A DNA stretch of 64,000 bases from Mycobacterium seoulense (lineage in GTDB: Bacteria; Actinomycetota; Actinomycetes; Mycobacteriales; Mycobacteriaceae), in NCBI RefSeq assembly GCF_010731595.1, contig NZ_AP022582.1, positions 1,302,001 to 1,366,000 on the forward strand, in the 5' to 3' direction. Of this stretch, positions 1-8,614 are shown one piece after another. Below the pieces are notes generated by a model. The model saw only the letters and a list, made by a program, of their open reading frames with translations. It had not been told where the DNA came from and did not search any database. Every line of letters begins with the position of its first letter. Positions within the stretch are counted from its first letter, which is position 1. The translations under genes were made by a program, and so were the position numbers.

Positions 1-624
1 CTCGGCATCGGCAGCGCGCACATTCTGGCCCACGACATCGGCGACTCCGTGGGCCAGGAGTTGTTGGCCCGTCACGAGTTCGGCCAACAAACGTACGGCG
101 AGTGGCACATCGACTCGATCACCTGGCTCAACGGGGGGATGTTCATCGAGGCCTACACGCCCAGGGCGGCGCAGAAGCTGATGTCGGGCACCCCGTTGGG
201 CGACATCTTCAGTCATGTGCAGAACAGCCCGGTGTCCCGGCGGCTGTTAGAGCCGACGCTGCGCGAGATGTTCGGCCCGAACACCAAGCCGACCCGGCAC
301 ATGATGGACGTGTTCAACCAGATCTTGGATTACCACGACGGTCGCCGCGTGCTCCACAAGGTCGGCCGGTTCATCAACGATCGCTACACGCACCGCAATC
401 GGTGGGTGCGTGCCATGCGCCAGACCGCGGTGCCGATGCGGTTGATCGACGGGCCGGTCGACCCCAACTCCGGTGCCCACATGGCGCGCCGCTACGCCGA
501 AGTGATTCCCGAACCCAATGTCGTGATGCTGGCCCACGACATCGGGCACTGGCCCCAAATCGAGGCGCCCGACGCGGTGCTGACGCACTTCCTCGCCCAC
601 ATCGACCGCGTCGCCGCCGACTGA
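1..624 (+). CDS. alpha/beta hydrolase, 5' truncated by window edge
   Basis: The reading frame is open from base 1 and ends with TGA at 622-624, so the N-terminus lies outside the window. The visible part starts just before an AHDIGDSVGQEL stretch, which resembles the nucleophile region of haloalkane-dehalogenase/MEST-like hydrolases (HDxGD, Asp as nucleophile). Near the C-terminus, DIGHWPQIEAP fits the catalytic-His loop. A lid-like segment with FGPNTKPT lies between them. The substrate cannot be told: epoxide, haloalkane or ester hydrolysis are all possible for this fold. It stands alone, with a convergent minus-strand gene downstream. The family is fairly sure, the activity is not. Confidence 0.75.
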   Translation, partial: LGIGSAHILAHDIGDSVGQELLARHEFGQQTYGEWHIDSITWLNGGMFIEAYTPRAAQKLMSGTPLGDIFSHVQNSPVSRRLLEPTLREMFGPNTKPTRHMMDVFNQILDYHDGRRVLHKVGRFINDRYTHRNRWVRAMRQTAVPMRLIDGPVDPNSGAHMARRYAEVIPEPNVVMLAHDIGHWPQIEAPDAVLTHFLAHIDRVAAD

Positions 625-646
625 ACCACTCGTCGTCTGGGATCGG

Positions 647-805
647 CTAGCCGTGATGCGGCGGTCGCTCGTCGCGCAGGCGGCCCTCGTCCGACGCCGC
701 GCGCATCTGCTCCTCGTCACCGAACCTCTCCAGGTCCTCGGGCGTGACGCGCGGAGTCGGCGGCTTGGGCGCGGCCGGAGTGGGGCGTGGGGGTTCGGCG
801 GGCAC
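647..805 (-). CDS. small Pro-rich/charged hypothetical protein (52 aa)
   Basis: This short frame starts at a GTG 15 nt after the stop of the DUF2510 gene and encodes a proline-rich N-terminus, then a charged helix-like stretch (EDLERFGDEEQMR). Third codon positions are almost all G or C, as in real genes of this genome, which is why I list it despite its size. No good Shine-Dalgarno is visible, so translational coupling to the upstream gene is the likely mode of expression. I do not recognise a family. It could instead be the displaced C-terminus of a longer frameshifted protein. Confidence 0.35.
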   Translation of the reverse strand: MPAEPPRPTPAAPKPPTPRVTPEDLERFGDEEQMRAASDEGRLRDERPPHHG

Positions 806-819
806 GACGCGATTATCGC

Positions 820-1494
820 CTACGGCTGAAACGCCGGGAGGATCGTGCCGGAATCGCGAATCTCCCAGATGCTGGCTTTGGTGATGCCGTCGAAGTTGAT
901 CTTGTTCAACGTTGCTCGCGAATACGTCAGATCGATGGCGACCTGGGTCGAGGTGTTGCCGTACGGGTCGGTCATCGGGAAGGTGCCCTGCACGTTCACG
1001 GCGGACGCGTCGGGATACGTGGCTCTCGCGTACTTGAGAATGTCGATGGTGTCCATCCGGGCGCCGTCCTTGATCATCTGCTCGGTGTAGTTGTCTCGAA
1101 TGGCGAATCGCGCGTCGACCACGTCGCCGTTCGGGCCCGGCGCAACGGTGAAGGTGACGCCGTCCGGCTTCTTGGGACCGGCCGGCGTCGACGGCGCCGC
1201 CTCGGTCGGTGCGGGCGGTGCGGCCGTGGCCGAGCTGCTCGACGGGATGTCCTTCTTCTCGTCGAAAACCCAGTTCCTGCCGATGACGACCAGGAGGACG
1301 AGGGCGCCCAGTGCCGCCAGGGCCAGGGCCGCCTTTCCGGAGTCGCCCTTCTTCGACGGCTCCGTGGCGAAAGCCCAATCGCTGGTCCAGTTGGTGCCGT
1401 CGAAGTACCGTTGTAGCCCGTGGCCTACCCCCGCGGGATCGGGGTACCAGCCCGGCGCCGATTGCGGCGGGGGCGGGGCCTGTTCAGACGGCAT
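820..1494 (-). CDS. DUF2510 domain membrane-anchored protein (224 aa)
   Basis: Residues 15-45 carry the DUF2510 signature (GWYPDPAG ... RYFDGTNWT), common in actinobacterial membrane proteins. A single membrane segment follows at about 55-75 (ALALAALGALVLLVVIG), then a Pro/Thr/Ala-rich linker to about residue 112. The remainder looks like an exported globular domain with alternating beta-type sequence (VAIDLTYSRATLNKINFDG). No catalytic motif is visible. The predicted topology is a short cytoplasmic DUF2510 and a large extracytoplasmic C-terminus. The function is unknown. The ATG at 1494 is the first start and gives a complete DUF2510. Confidence 0.8.
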   Translation of the reverse strand: MPSEQAPPPPQSAPGWYPDPAGVGHGLQRYFDGTNWTSDWAFATEPSKKGDSGKAALALAALGALVLLVVIGRNWVFDEKKDIPSSSSATAAPPAPTEAAPSTPAGPKKPDGVTFTVAPGPNGDVVDARFAIRDNYTEQMIKDGARMDTIDILKYARATYPDASAVNVQGTFPMTDPYGNTSTQVAIDLTYSRATLNKINFDGITKASIWEIRDSGTILPAFQP

Positions 1495-1642
1495 GTATCC
1501 ATTTTCGTCGCGACGGAGACATCCCGGCTACCCGTTGCGCCGGCCGCCCGAAACGGGACGGAAGCAAGACGCCTGGCCATGTGAACCCGAGATGGCCCTG
1601 GCGTGACGGTTCGGCGCGAGGCCGGGCATTCGATGCGCCCGG

Positions 1643-1969
1643 GTGGCCGGTAACCGCTATGACATTACGGTGAGCAACCGCCAGGTGAACCTGACCCAGC
1701 AGGAAAGTTCGTTGATCGGCGAGAGTCATCCCGAGGCTCTCACGCGTATGGACGAGCAGTCGCTGAAGGAATTGCAGAGCCGCCTCAGGCACGCGCGCGA
1801 CAAGAACTTCAGCCTCTTGCGGCGTCAGGGTGCGGCCCGGGTGGAGGCCGAAGGTGCCCGCGGCGCGGTCCAGCCGGCCAACGAAAAGCGCGGCGAGAAG
1901 GTCGAGATCTTCGACGCGGCGCTGGCTCGGGTGAGCGAGCGCCTTGACGACCTCCGCGGCACCGAGTAG
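1643..1969 (+). CDS. conserved hypothetical protein (108 aa)
   Basis: This GC3-rich frame starts with GTG at 1643 and has a second in-frame GTG at 1670 just before SNRQVNLTQQESS. The protein is hydrophilic and probably mostly helical, with heptad-like runs (LKELQSRLRHARDKNFSLLRR and the end EIFDAALARVSERLDDL), suggesting a coiled coil. It has no signal peptide, membrane segment or cysteine. I do not recognise a named family; small proteins of this type occur in mycobacteria. The gene is divergent from the DUF2510 gene. Which of the two GTG codons is the true start is undecided. Confidence 0.6.
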   Translation: MAGNRYDITVSNRQVNLTQQESSLIGESHPEALTRMDEQSLKELQSRLRHARDKNFSLLRRQGAARVEAEGARGAVQPANEKRGEKVEIFDAALARVSERLDDLRGTE

Positions 1970-2129
1970 CGGCTCACGTATCGAGCTCGTGGTGTACGAA
2001 CCCCAGTTCGCCGAGTGCGTTTCTTGCGAACCTCGTCAACGACGGCGAGCTGGCCGGTGACGGGGGAGGACCCGGTCGGCGCAGGAAAAATCGTGGTTTA
2101 GAAACGGCAGTTGTTGGGCAAACACCGCC

Positions 2130-2894
2130 ATGGCCGCGCGTCATGGCGCCTGTTTTCTTGCTTCCGCGGTAGTCGCGGTGTCGGGCGTAAGTGCTTCGAT
2201 CGTCGCTTCTGCCATACCGCTTGCCTCCGCCGATCCTTGTCCGGACGTCCAGGTGGTGTTCGCCCGCGGTACCGATGACCCGCCGGGTCTTGGTCCGACC
2301 GGGCAGGCATTCATCGACTCGCTGCGCCCGCGCGTTGGCGCAAATTCGTTCGACGTATATCCGGTCAACTATCCCGCCACCCATGACTGGACGAATGCGG
2401 GCGAGGCGGGCATCAGGGACGCGGGCGCGCACGTCGTTTCGATGGCACACGACTGCCCCAACACCAAGATGGTGCTCGGCGGATATTCCCAGGGCGCGGC
2501 CGTGATGGGCTTCGTCACCTCGGCTGTCGTACCGGCGGGGATCGACCCTGCGAGCGTGCCCAAACCGTTGGACCCCGAGGTGGCTAACCACATCTCCTCG
2601 GTCGTGCTCTTCGCATTGCCAAGCGACAAGGCGATGAACTTCTTCGGCGAGCCGCCGGTAGTCATCGGCCCGCTCTATCAGGCCAAGACCATCCAGGTAT
2701 GCGCCGCCGGCGATCCGATCTGCTCCGACGGGATGAACTTCGCCGCACATGACACGTACTCGACCAACACGGCAATGATCGACCAGGGTGCGGCGTTTGC
2801 GGCCAGTCGCCTTGGCGGAGGTTCCGGCCCGGCGTGGGTTGCGGGTCCGGGCGCGTCGACGAGCGCCGGCGGGCTTCCAGGCGCTCCCGGCTGA
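2130..2894 (+). CDS. secreted cutinase-family esterase (254 aa)
   Basis: The N-terminal signal peptide ends at LASA-DP (about residue 34). The mature protein has the cutinase layout: DVQVVFARGTDD strand, GYSQG nucleophile elbow with Ser120, Asp195 in the CAAGDPIC loop and His207 in NFAAHDTY as the likely triad. Four cysteines (37, 109, 191, 198) fit the two family disulfides. Mycobacterial cutinase-like proteins hydrolyse ester or phospholipid bonds outside the cell; the substrate of this one is unknown. The last 25 residues are Gly/Ser/Pro-rich and probably disordered. No strong ribosome site precedes the ATG. Confidence 0.9.
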   Translation: MAARHGACFLASAVVAVSGVSASIVASAIPLASADPCPDVQVVFARGTDDPPGLGPTGQAFIDSLRPRVGANSFDVYPVNYPATHDWTNAGEAGIRDAGAHVVSMAHDCPNTKMVLGGYSQGAAVMGFVTSAVVPAGIDPASVPKPLDPEVANHISSVVLFALPSDKAMNFFGEPPVVIGPLYQAKTIQVCAAGDPICSDGMNFAAHDTYSTNTAMIDQGAAFAASRLGGGSGPAWVAGPGASTSAGGLPGAPG

Positions 2895-3016
2895 ACTCGG
2901 GTTCGGCGTACGTCCGGAAGCGCAACTCGAATATCAATTCGCACAAGCTATTTCGTGTCCCATGTCGGTCGAACGCCGCGCGCGGCGAGTGCCCGCAGGA
3001 CGCGGGCATAATCGGG

Positions 3017-3847
3017 GTGGTGGACTCAGACGGCGGCGTTGGAGCGCATTTTCGTCGGCTACATCAAGAGGGGTGTTTTGTCATCCCGAACCCGTGGGAT
3101 GCCGGCTCGGCAATCGCCCTGGAAAAGCTTGGCTTTCCCGCGCTGGCCACGACGAGCGCCGGGCTGTGCTTCGCGCGCGGCCTGCCCGACACGGTGACCG
3201 CGCTCTCCGTCGACGAGGCGCTGGAGAACATCGCCGAAATAGTGGCCGCGGTCAGCCTGCCCGTCAACGCGGACTTCCAGGCCGGCTACGCCTCCGACTC
3301 CGAGGCGCTCGCCCAGAATGTGGCGCGCTGCGTGGCCACCGGCGTGGCCGGGCTGTCGATCGAAGACGGCACGGGTCTCGCCGATTCGCCGCTCTTCGAA
3401 CCGGCCGAGGCCACCGATCGCGTCCGCGCCGCGCGTGCGGCGATCGACGAGTCGGGAGCCGACGTCGTGCTGACCGGCCGCGCCGAATGCTTCCTCTACG
3501 GCCACCCCGACCCCCTCGCCGAGGCCATCAGGCGGCTGCAGGCTTACGCCGAGGCGGGAGCTGAGGTGCTCTTCGCGCCGGGAATCCGCACGAGGACGGA
3601 CATCGCGACTCTCGTCGACGCCGTGGCGCCATACCCGGTCAACGTTTTGATGTCGTCCGACACGGGGTTGACGGTGACCGACCTCGGAAAGCTGGGGGTG
3701 CGGCGGATCAGCCTCGGGTCGGCTTTCAGCCGGGTCGCGTGGGGTGCGTTTCTGGCCGCCGCGCGCAAGTTGGTGGAGGACGGGTCGTTCGCGGGACTGA
3801 CCCAAGCGGCGAGCTTCGACGAGCTGAACGCGCTGTTCACCGGGTAG
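3017..3847 (+). CDS. isocitrate lyase/phosphoenolpyruvate mutase family enzyme (276 aa)
   Basis: This is a TIM-barrel enzyme of the ICL/PEPM superfamily. Visible features are NPWDAGSA near the N-terminus, VNADFQAGYASD, GLSIEDGTG (acidic pair that would bind Mg2+) and LTGRAECFLYG. The isocitrate lyase KKCGH loop is absent, so true isocitrate lyase is unlikely. 2-Methylisocitrate lyase-like, oxaloacetate hydrolase-like or C-P bond-forming activity remain possible. The length (about 275 aa) fits the short members of the family. I chose GTG 3017 (GTG 3020 equally possible) because the 61 upstream codons of the open frame overlap the cutinase gene and have no family match. Confidence 0.85.
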   Translation: MVDSDGGVGAHFRRLHQEGCFVIPNPWDAGSAIALEKLGFPALATTSAGLCFARGLPDTVTALSVDEALENIAEIVAAVSLPVNADFQAGYASDSEALAQNVARCVATGVAGLSIEDGTGLADSPLFEPAEATDRVRAARAAIDESGADVVLTGRAECFLYGHPDPLAEAIRRLQAYAEAGAEVLFAPGIRTRTDIATLVDAVAPYPVNVLMSSDTGLTVTDLGKLGVRRISLGSAFSRVAWGAFLAAARKLVEDGSFAGLTQAASFDELNALFTG

Positions 3848-3862
3848 CGGCGGCCGGAGGTC

Positions 3863-4297
3863 CTAACGCGCCTTCCGGAGATCGGCGAGAGAGTTTCGCA
3901 GTCCACCGTCCATGCGGATCTGCACGGCCGCCACCGCCACCATCACCGCCGCGGTCACCAGGTGCACCACCGCGTCGGTGACGTTGTTGGGAAAGGTGAA
4001 AACGACCGCGACCTGGTGGGAGAAGAAGGCCCAAATGCCCGGCAGCGCACCGGCTATCGCGGCCAGCAGCAGATACAGGACGGCCCAGGACTTGCGCATC
4101 GCGAACACCAGGCCGGGAGCGAACAGGGCGAGACCGGCGACGGCGTGCCAGCCGTTATAGTCCATGCCGAGCAATTGCACGGTCGGCGCGGACGGCCCGG
4201 TCGCGAAGCTCGGATTCATGATGAAGCCGATCACCGCCTGCACGACATGAAAAGCGCAAATGATCAGCAGCCCGATCTGGGCGAAACTCCACCTCAC
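3863..4297 (-). CDS. DUF4383-type integral membrane protein (144 aa)
   Basis: A small protein with four predicted membrane helices (IGLLIICAFHVVQAVIGF, WHAVAGLALFAPGLVFA, AVLYLLLAAIAGALPGIWAFF, VVHLVTAAVMVAVAAVQ) in the pattern of DUF4383 proteins. The GTG start at 4297 is preceded by AAGGGG at a good distance, and the frame upstream of it has no family similarity. A well-formed promoter with an inverted repeat lies just upstream (4332-4360). The function is unknown. Promoter strength and the operator-like repeat suggest regulated expression, independent of the cNMP-binding gene behind it. Confidence 0.8.
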   Translation of the reverse strand: MRWSFAQIGLLIICAFHVVQAVIGFIMNPSFATGPSAPTVQLLGMDYNGWHAVAGLALFAPGLVFAMRKSWAVLYLLLAAIAGALPGIWAFFSHQVAVVFTFPNNVTDAVVHLVTAAVMVAVAAVQIRMDGGLRNSLADLRKAR

Positions 4298-4331
4298 GTT
4301 GCACCCCCTTGTGCACGGTGGGATAGCCCAG

Positions 4332-4360
4332 ATACTACGCTCAGTAGTAGACCCTGGCAA
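4332..4360 (-). promoter_or_regulatory. sigma-A-like promoter with overlapping inverted repeat
   Basis: On the minus strand TTGCCA (4360-4355) and TAGTAT (4337-4332) are separated by exactly 17 nt. The spacer and -10 overlap a perfect inverted repeat TACTAC-GCTCA-GTAGTA (4333-4349), which could be a repressor operator. The -10 lies 34 nt before the GTG of the DUF4383 gene. Seen directly; use as a promoter is inference. Confidence 0.6.
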
Positions 4361-4382
4361 CGAAAACGGCGGGCCGCGATGG

Positions 4383-4961
4383 CTACGCTGTGCCGTTCCG
4401 TTCGATCCACTGAGTGATCGCGTCTTCGAGCGCGGTCGCGACGTCCACACCGGCGCTGTCGGCGGCCTGCTCAAACCGCTCGACCAGCTCGGTGCGGACC
4501 GAAGCGCCCAATTTCGTGCGCTCCGGTTTTGGCTTCGGGGGCAGGTCTACCGGGACGTGTCGCGCGACAGACGCGTCAATGATTTCGCGAAGTGCCGGGA
4601 TGTCGTCGAGCAATCTGGCGAGATCGTCGCGCTCGATACGCAGTACCTCAGCCGGCCCGATCGTCGTTACGGTCGCAGAACGCAGTTTCCCACGGTGGAG
4701 CGCCGATTCGCCGATCACCTCGCCCGGCCCGAGCACGGCGATGCGGTCCCGCCCGACGTACACGCCCACCTCGCCGCTGAGCAGGATGTAGCAGGAGTCC
4801 GACGGCGTCTGCTCATGAATCAGCGGCAATGGAGCCGACGTCGAAGTGCGGTGAGCCGCTCGGGCGAGACGCTGCAGTTCAGCGTCCGAGAAGTTCGCGA
4901 AGGTTGCGTACTGGCGCAACCGGCGAGCGTCTTCCTCATATTGCTTTTCGTCGGCCTTCAT
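4383..4961 (-). CDS. cyclic nucleotide-binding domain protein without HTH (192 aa)
   Basis: Residues about 15-125 form a CRP/cNMP-binding beta-roll: FANFSDAELQRLARAAHR start, LLSGEVGVYVGRDRIAVLGPGEVIGESAL core, then RSATVTTIGPAEVLRIERDDLARLL. The phosphate-binding cassette position reads GEVIGESAL rather than the canonical GExaLl...PR(S/T)AT, though LRSATV follows. No winged helix is present; the C-terminal 40 residues (VRTELVERFEQAADSAGVDVATALEDAITQWIER) look like a short helical dimerisation unit. It may sense cAMP or another ligand without binding DNA itself. AGGAG precedes the ATG by 5 nt. Confidence 0.8.
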   Translation of the reverse strand: MKADEKQYEEDARRLRQYATFANFSDAELQRLARAAHRTSTSAPLPLIHEQTPSDSCYILLSGEVGVYVGRDRIAVLGPGEVIGESALHRGKLRSATVTTIGPAEVLRIERDDLARLLDDIPALREIIDASVARHVPVDLPPKPKPERTKLGASVRTELVERFEQAADSAGVDVATALEDAITQWIERNGTA

Positions 4962-5033
4962 GCGGACTCCTGACGTGCGACTTGACGCTATATCGAGGAG
5001 CGTAACGCGGAATTGCCCGACAAATGGCGAAAG

Positions 5034-6590
5034 TCAGTTCCGGCCGGGCAGCTTCATGATCGTCCGCACGACGGGCAGTAGCGACTTCTGCCACACGGTC
5101 CCCGGAATGCCAAGGGGCGGATCGAGATTGAACACACGGGCCGTCGCGATGGTCTGGGATTCGGTGTACTTCAGCAGGCCCTCGGGGCCGTGCCGGCGGC
5201 CGACGCCGGATTGACCCATTCCGCCCATCGGGGCGCTGAGGCTGCCCCAGGCGAACGCGTAGCCCTCGTTCACGTTCACGGTTCCCGACCGCAACCGTGC
5301 GGCGATCTGCTCGCCCTCCGCGGACGAGCCGGCCCACACGCTGGCGTTGAGCCCGTACGCGGTGTCGTTGGCCTTCTCGACCGCCTCGTCCACGTCGGCG
5401 ACGGGATAGATCGAGACGAGCGGCCCGAAGGTCTCGTTGGCCGCGCACTCCATCTCCGGCGCGACGTCGGTCAGCACCGTCGGCTCGTAGAACAGCGGCC
5501 CGATGTCGGGCCGTGCCTTGCCGCCCGCGATCACCTTGGCGCCCTTGGCTTTCGCGTCGTCCACGTGGTCCGTCACCGTTTCCAGCTGGCCCGCGGAGAT
5601 CAGGCTGCCCATGTCGACCGAGAAGTCGTACGCGGTGCCCAGCTTCATGTTCCGGACCGCGGCACCGAACTTACCGGTGAACTCGTCGGCGATGTCTTTC
5701 TCGACGTAAATCCGCTCGATGGAGATGCACAGCTGGCCCGCGTTCGAGAAGCACGCGCGGGTTGCCGCCCTGGCCGCCTTGTCGAGGTTGGCCCCCCGCG
5801 TGACGATCATCGCGTTCTTGCCCCCGAGCTCGGCCGAGAAGCCGATCAGGCGGCGGCCGCAATGCTCCGCGAGCTGCCTTCCGGTGGCGGTCGAGCCGGT
5901 GAACATCAAGTAGTCGCAGTTGTCGATGATCGCGGTCCCGACCACCGAGCCCGGCCCGGGCACGATCGCGTAGAGCGCTCGCGGCAACCCGGCCTGATAG
6001 AGCAGCTCGGCGCAGGCCAGCGCGCAGTACGGCGTCTGGCTGTCCGGCTTGAGCACCACCGCGTTGCCCGCCAGCAGCGCCGGCACCGAGTCGGACGCCG
6101 TCAGGGTCATGGGGTAGTTCCATGGCGAGATCACCCCGACCACGCCCTTGGGCTGGTAGGCGACCGTGGTCTTGCCGATCCCCGGGAGCAGCGACTGCAC
6201 CTTGCGCGGCTTCAGCAGGTCGGCGGCGACGCGCGCGTAGTAGTTGGCGTTCGCCATCAGGTCGACGATTTCCTCCTGCGCCGCCCAGCGGGCCTTGCCG
6301 GCCTCGGCTTGCAGCAGGTCCATGAGGAAGTCGCGGTTCTCGATGACGAGGTCGCGATAGCGGGCGATCACGTCGACGCGCTCGGTGACCGGCCGCTTCG
6401 CCCACTCGACCTGGGCGGCGCGCGCCTCGGCGAAGGCCGCCTCGACGTCGTCGGCCGTGCCGATGGGGATCGTGGTCAGAGGTCTGCCGGTGAAGACCTC
6501 GTCGATCGCCTTGGTCTCGCGGGCGGTGACGTCTTTGATCGCGGCCAGCTGACGCAAACGGTCAAAGACTTCGGCTGACGGTGCAGGCAT
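5034..6590 (-). CDS. gabD2: succinate-semialdehyde dehydrogenase [NADP+] (518 aa)
   Basis: The enzyme oxidises succinic semialdehyde to succinate, feeding the variant TCA/GABA shunt in the cytoplasm. The sequence is an aldehyde dehydrogenase with ISPWNYP, the FTGS nucleotide-binding motif, general base Glu254 in FSAELGGK and nucleophile Cys288 in QLCIS. It matches what I remember of M. tuberculosis GabD2 (Rv1731) almost throughout, including the MPAPSAEVFDRLR start and the MKLPGRN end, and has the same 518-aa length. The frame is open 11 codons further upstream, but the Rv1731-like start at 6590 is preferred. Confidence 0.93.
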   Translation of the reverse strand: MPAPSAEVFDRLRQLAAIKDVTARETKAIDEVFTGRPLTTIPIGTADDVEAAFAEARAAQVEWAKRPVTERVDVIARYRDLVIENRDFLMDLLQAEAGKARWAAQEEIVDLMANANYYARVAADLLKPRKVQSLLPGIGKTTVAYQPKGVVGVISPWNYPMTLTASDSVPALLAGNAVVLKPDSQTPYCALACAELLYQAGLPRALYAIVPGPGSVVGTAIIDNCDYLMFTGSTATGRQLAEHCGRRLIGFSAELGGKNAMIVTRGANLDKAARAATRACFSNAGQLCISIERIYVEKDIADEFTGKFGAAVRNMKLGTAYDFSVDMGSLISAGQLETVTDHVDDAKAKGAKVIAGGKARPDIGPLFYEPTVLTDVAPEMECAANETFGPLVSIYPVADVDEAVEKANDTAYGLNASVWAGSSAEGEQIAARLRSGTVNVNEGYAFAWGSLSAPMGGMGQSGVGRRHGPEGLLKYTESQTIATARVFNLDPPLGIPGTVWQKSLLPVVRTIMKLPGRN

Positions 6591-6710
6591 GTCGCTTCCT
6601 CTCGCAGAAGCACGGGCGGTCAAGACACCAGGCTATGCCGTGCGGTGTCGGACCAACCAGAAAGCTCAGCTCGGCACACCACCCGGTCATGCGGCGGCGG
6701 CATCGCCGGC

Positions 6711-7490
6711 TCAGAGGATCTGCATGCCCTGGGCCAACTGTGTCACTCCGACCACCGTGAATACCGTCACCAGGATCTGCCGGTGGTAAGCCCGCACCCA
6801 GTCGTGCAGCTGACGCAATACCGCGTGGGTTCGGGCCGGCGCGGCCACATAGCCGACCAAGATCATCTCGACGACGGAATACATCAGCAGCACGAACGCG
6901 ATGGAGGCGCTGACCTGCGTGGCGACCGCAGCCCTCGACGCCACGATGATCGCGAGAATGAAGAGAACCCCGTCGACCGGCACCGACGCCAAGCCGATGA
7001 CCCACGCGATCCACAACGACCCCTTCTCCCACGCGCGGTGGGCGCGGTGGAGCAGCCGCCGGAGTCCGGAGCGGTCCTCGGGGGAGACGTCTTGTGCGCG
7101 GCTCAGGAATCGTGGAACCGCGATCGGCGCCCCGGGGCCCGGCGTCGACCTCGAGGTCGCGCGCGCCTCCGCCCGCCGACGCGTCCAGAAGCGCACCGCC
7201 ATCAGCGCGGCGATCGACAACCTGAGCACCCCGAGGCCAATTTGGATGTGCGGGAGGGTGGAGCTCGCCGCCGGGCCGGCCGAACCATGCCGGAACGATC
7301 CGAACGCGGACGTGAAGTTCAACAGCATCAGCGGCGCGAGCAGCTCGGGCACGCATACGGTCAGACCACCGACCCAGTAGGCCAGCAGGTTCGGCCCGGG
7401 TCGCGGCCTGGAGATCATCAGGAGGGCAAGGCCGAGGCGCACCGGATTGAGCGCCGCCAGAATTCCCAACCCCAGCACTGACCCCCACAT
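6711..7490 (-). CDS. GAP (Sap-type) family transmembrane protein (259 aa)
   Basis: The protein has about six membrane helices: LGLGILAALNPVRLGLALLMIS first, then LLAYWVGGLTVCVPELLAPL, and a C-terminal pair after a charged loop at about 105-150. The NPVRLG motif near the N-terminus and the overall plan are those of the actinobacterial GAP family (Gap = glycopeptidolipid addressing protein, Sap = sulfolipid-1 addressing protein). In mycobacteria these proteins assist export of surface lipids. It sits 1.1 kb before the lipopeptide-type NRPS locus, divergently oriented, so a role in exporting that product is an attractive but unproven inference. Confidence 0.75.
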   Translation of the reverse strand: MWGSVLGLGILAALNPVRLGLALLMISRPRPGPNLLAYWVGGLTVCVPELLAPLMLLNFTSAFGSFRHGSAGPAASSTLPHIQIGLGVLRLSIAALMAVRFWTRRRAEARATSRSTPGPGAPIAVPRFLSRAQDVSPEDRSGLRRLLHRAHRAWEKGSLWIAWVIGLASVPVDGVLFILAIIVASRAAVATQVSASIAFVLLMYSVVEMILVGYVAAPARTHAVLRQLHDWVRAYHRQILVTVFTVVGVTQLAQGMQIL

Positions 7491-8614
7491 TGCCGCAGCT
7501 CTACCCGGGCCCCCCGGTGTCTAAACCCTCGCGCCGCGGGTCGGTGTCGCCGAGAAGGACGGCACCAGTTTGGCCGGCCGAGCATATTCGGCGAATCGAA
7601 ATCCCGTTCTCACGCAACACGTTCGGACGCCGCTCGCGGCGGCATGGACGGATGAACGCTCCGCCAACCCCGCGTGAATGCGCCGGAGCAAACCCTCGTG
7701 AGGCGAATCACAACGGGCGGGGCCCATGGGCGGTGAGGTAGCCAGCCGCGGCCCCAGCCGCGGAGGCCAACGGCCGTCGGGTGCGATGCCGCTGGCGCAG
7801 CGTCTCCGTCTCCAGCTAAGGCGCAGTGCCGGTGGGTAGGAGTCGCCGCCGTGTTCGGTGCCGGGAACCAGCAAGCTCCCGCGGTGTTCTCTCCCGGCCG
7901 CGCCGGTGGTAATTCGAAAAAGGTTGACAAACCATCTCAACGGTCGCGGTTGGCAACTACGATGCGTCAATGCCGGTTCTCGTCCCCGTCATGCCGCAGC
8001 CAGAGGGCTGCTTGCCGTGGGGTGAACCGGAACGTGATCGCAAAGCGAGTGCGGTCGTTTCGGCGGCGTGTGCGTGCCGGGTCAGCAAATGGCGGCCGCT
8101 GCGGCCGGAGGGCGTCAAAAAGGTGGGGCCTCTTCTCTGCGTCGGGATGACAGAGTGGGCGGGGACAAAGGTTGGTTTTGCTGAAGAACGAAGAATGCGC
8201 CCGGCGGCTTGGGCGTGCGAATCTCTTATGCAAGAAGGAAATTCACAGGTTTGACGGCGCGGGCAGGCGGGTAACCGGCGAGCCGTGGAGTACGACATCC
8301 GAGGTCGTCGTGCCAGCATGCTAGCGGTCCGCTGGTGCATCGACGGGGAACCCCCGCGGAATGCCTTCCGCGGTTTCGGGGTTACCGTTGACATTGCGGA
8401 CGGTATTGCGAGTCGGGCTGGGGAAGAACTGGGGCCCGAACTGCAGCCAGTCACATCACCACGGGGATATCCGCGACGACGCCCACCGGCGTCGTGCCCA
8501 TGGGTGGATCGGCACACTGGTCGAAACTAACGGCCAATCCTGAAGCGCTGCACAGCTTTTTGTGCTGCGCGTAGGACTTCTGCAGTTCTCGTCTCGGTTC
8601 TAGGAGGTCGTCCG
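7491..8614. other. 1.1-kb intergenic region before the NRPS locus
   Basis: Between the divergent GAP and mbtH-like genes I find no supportable gene. Open frames exist on both strands (for example 7957-8517 minus and 8285-8530 plus), but they lack a ribosome site, family similarity and consistent codon bias. Some stretches (8200-8260) are AT-richer than the surroundings. TTGACA hexamers at 7924 and 8388 lack a -10 box at proper spacing. The only clear structure is the hairpin at 8545-8570. The region probably carries the promoter and regulatory sites of the NRPS operon, or is degraded coding sequence. Confidence 0.5.
8545..8570 (+). promoter_or_regulatory. imperfect hairpin in the mbtH/NRPS leader
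   Basis: GCGCTGCACA (8545-8554) and TGTGCTGCGC (8561-8570) pair with one mismatch around a GCTTTT loop, ending 44 nt before the mbtH start codon. It could be a protein-binding site or an RNA stem in the leader. Structure seen; function unknown. Confidence 0.35.

Noticed and set aside
3017-3847. Calling the ICL/PEPM protein isocitrate lyase
   Set aside because: The KKCGH active-site loop is missing and the protein is far shorter than true isocitrate lyases.
7924-7963. TTGACA ... TACGAT as promoter of the NRPS operon
   Set aside because: The spacing is 28 nt, far from 16-18. TTGACA at 8388 likewise has no -10 at the right distance.
7957-8517. 186-aa minus-strand frame and others in the region before mbtH
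   Set aside because: No ribosome site, no family resemblance and no consistent codon bias, so not called as genes.
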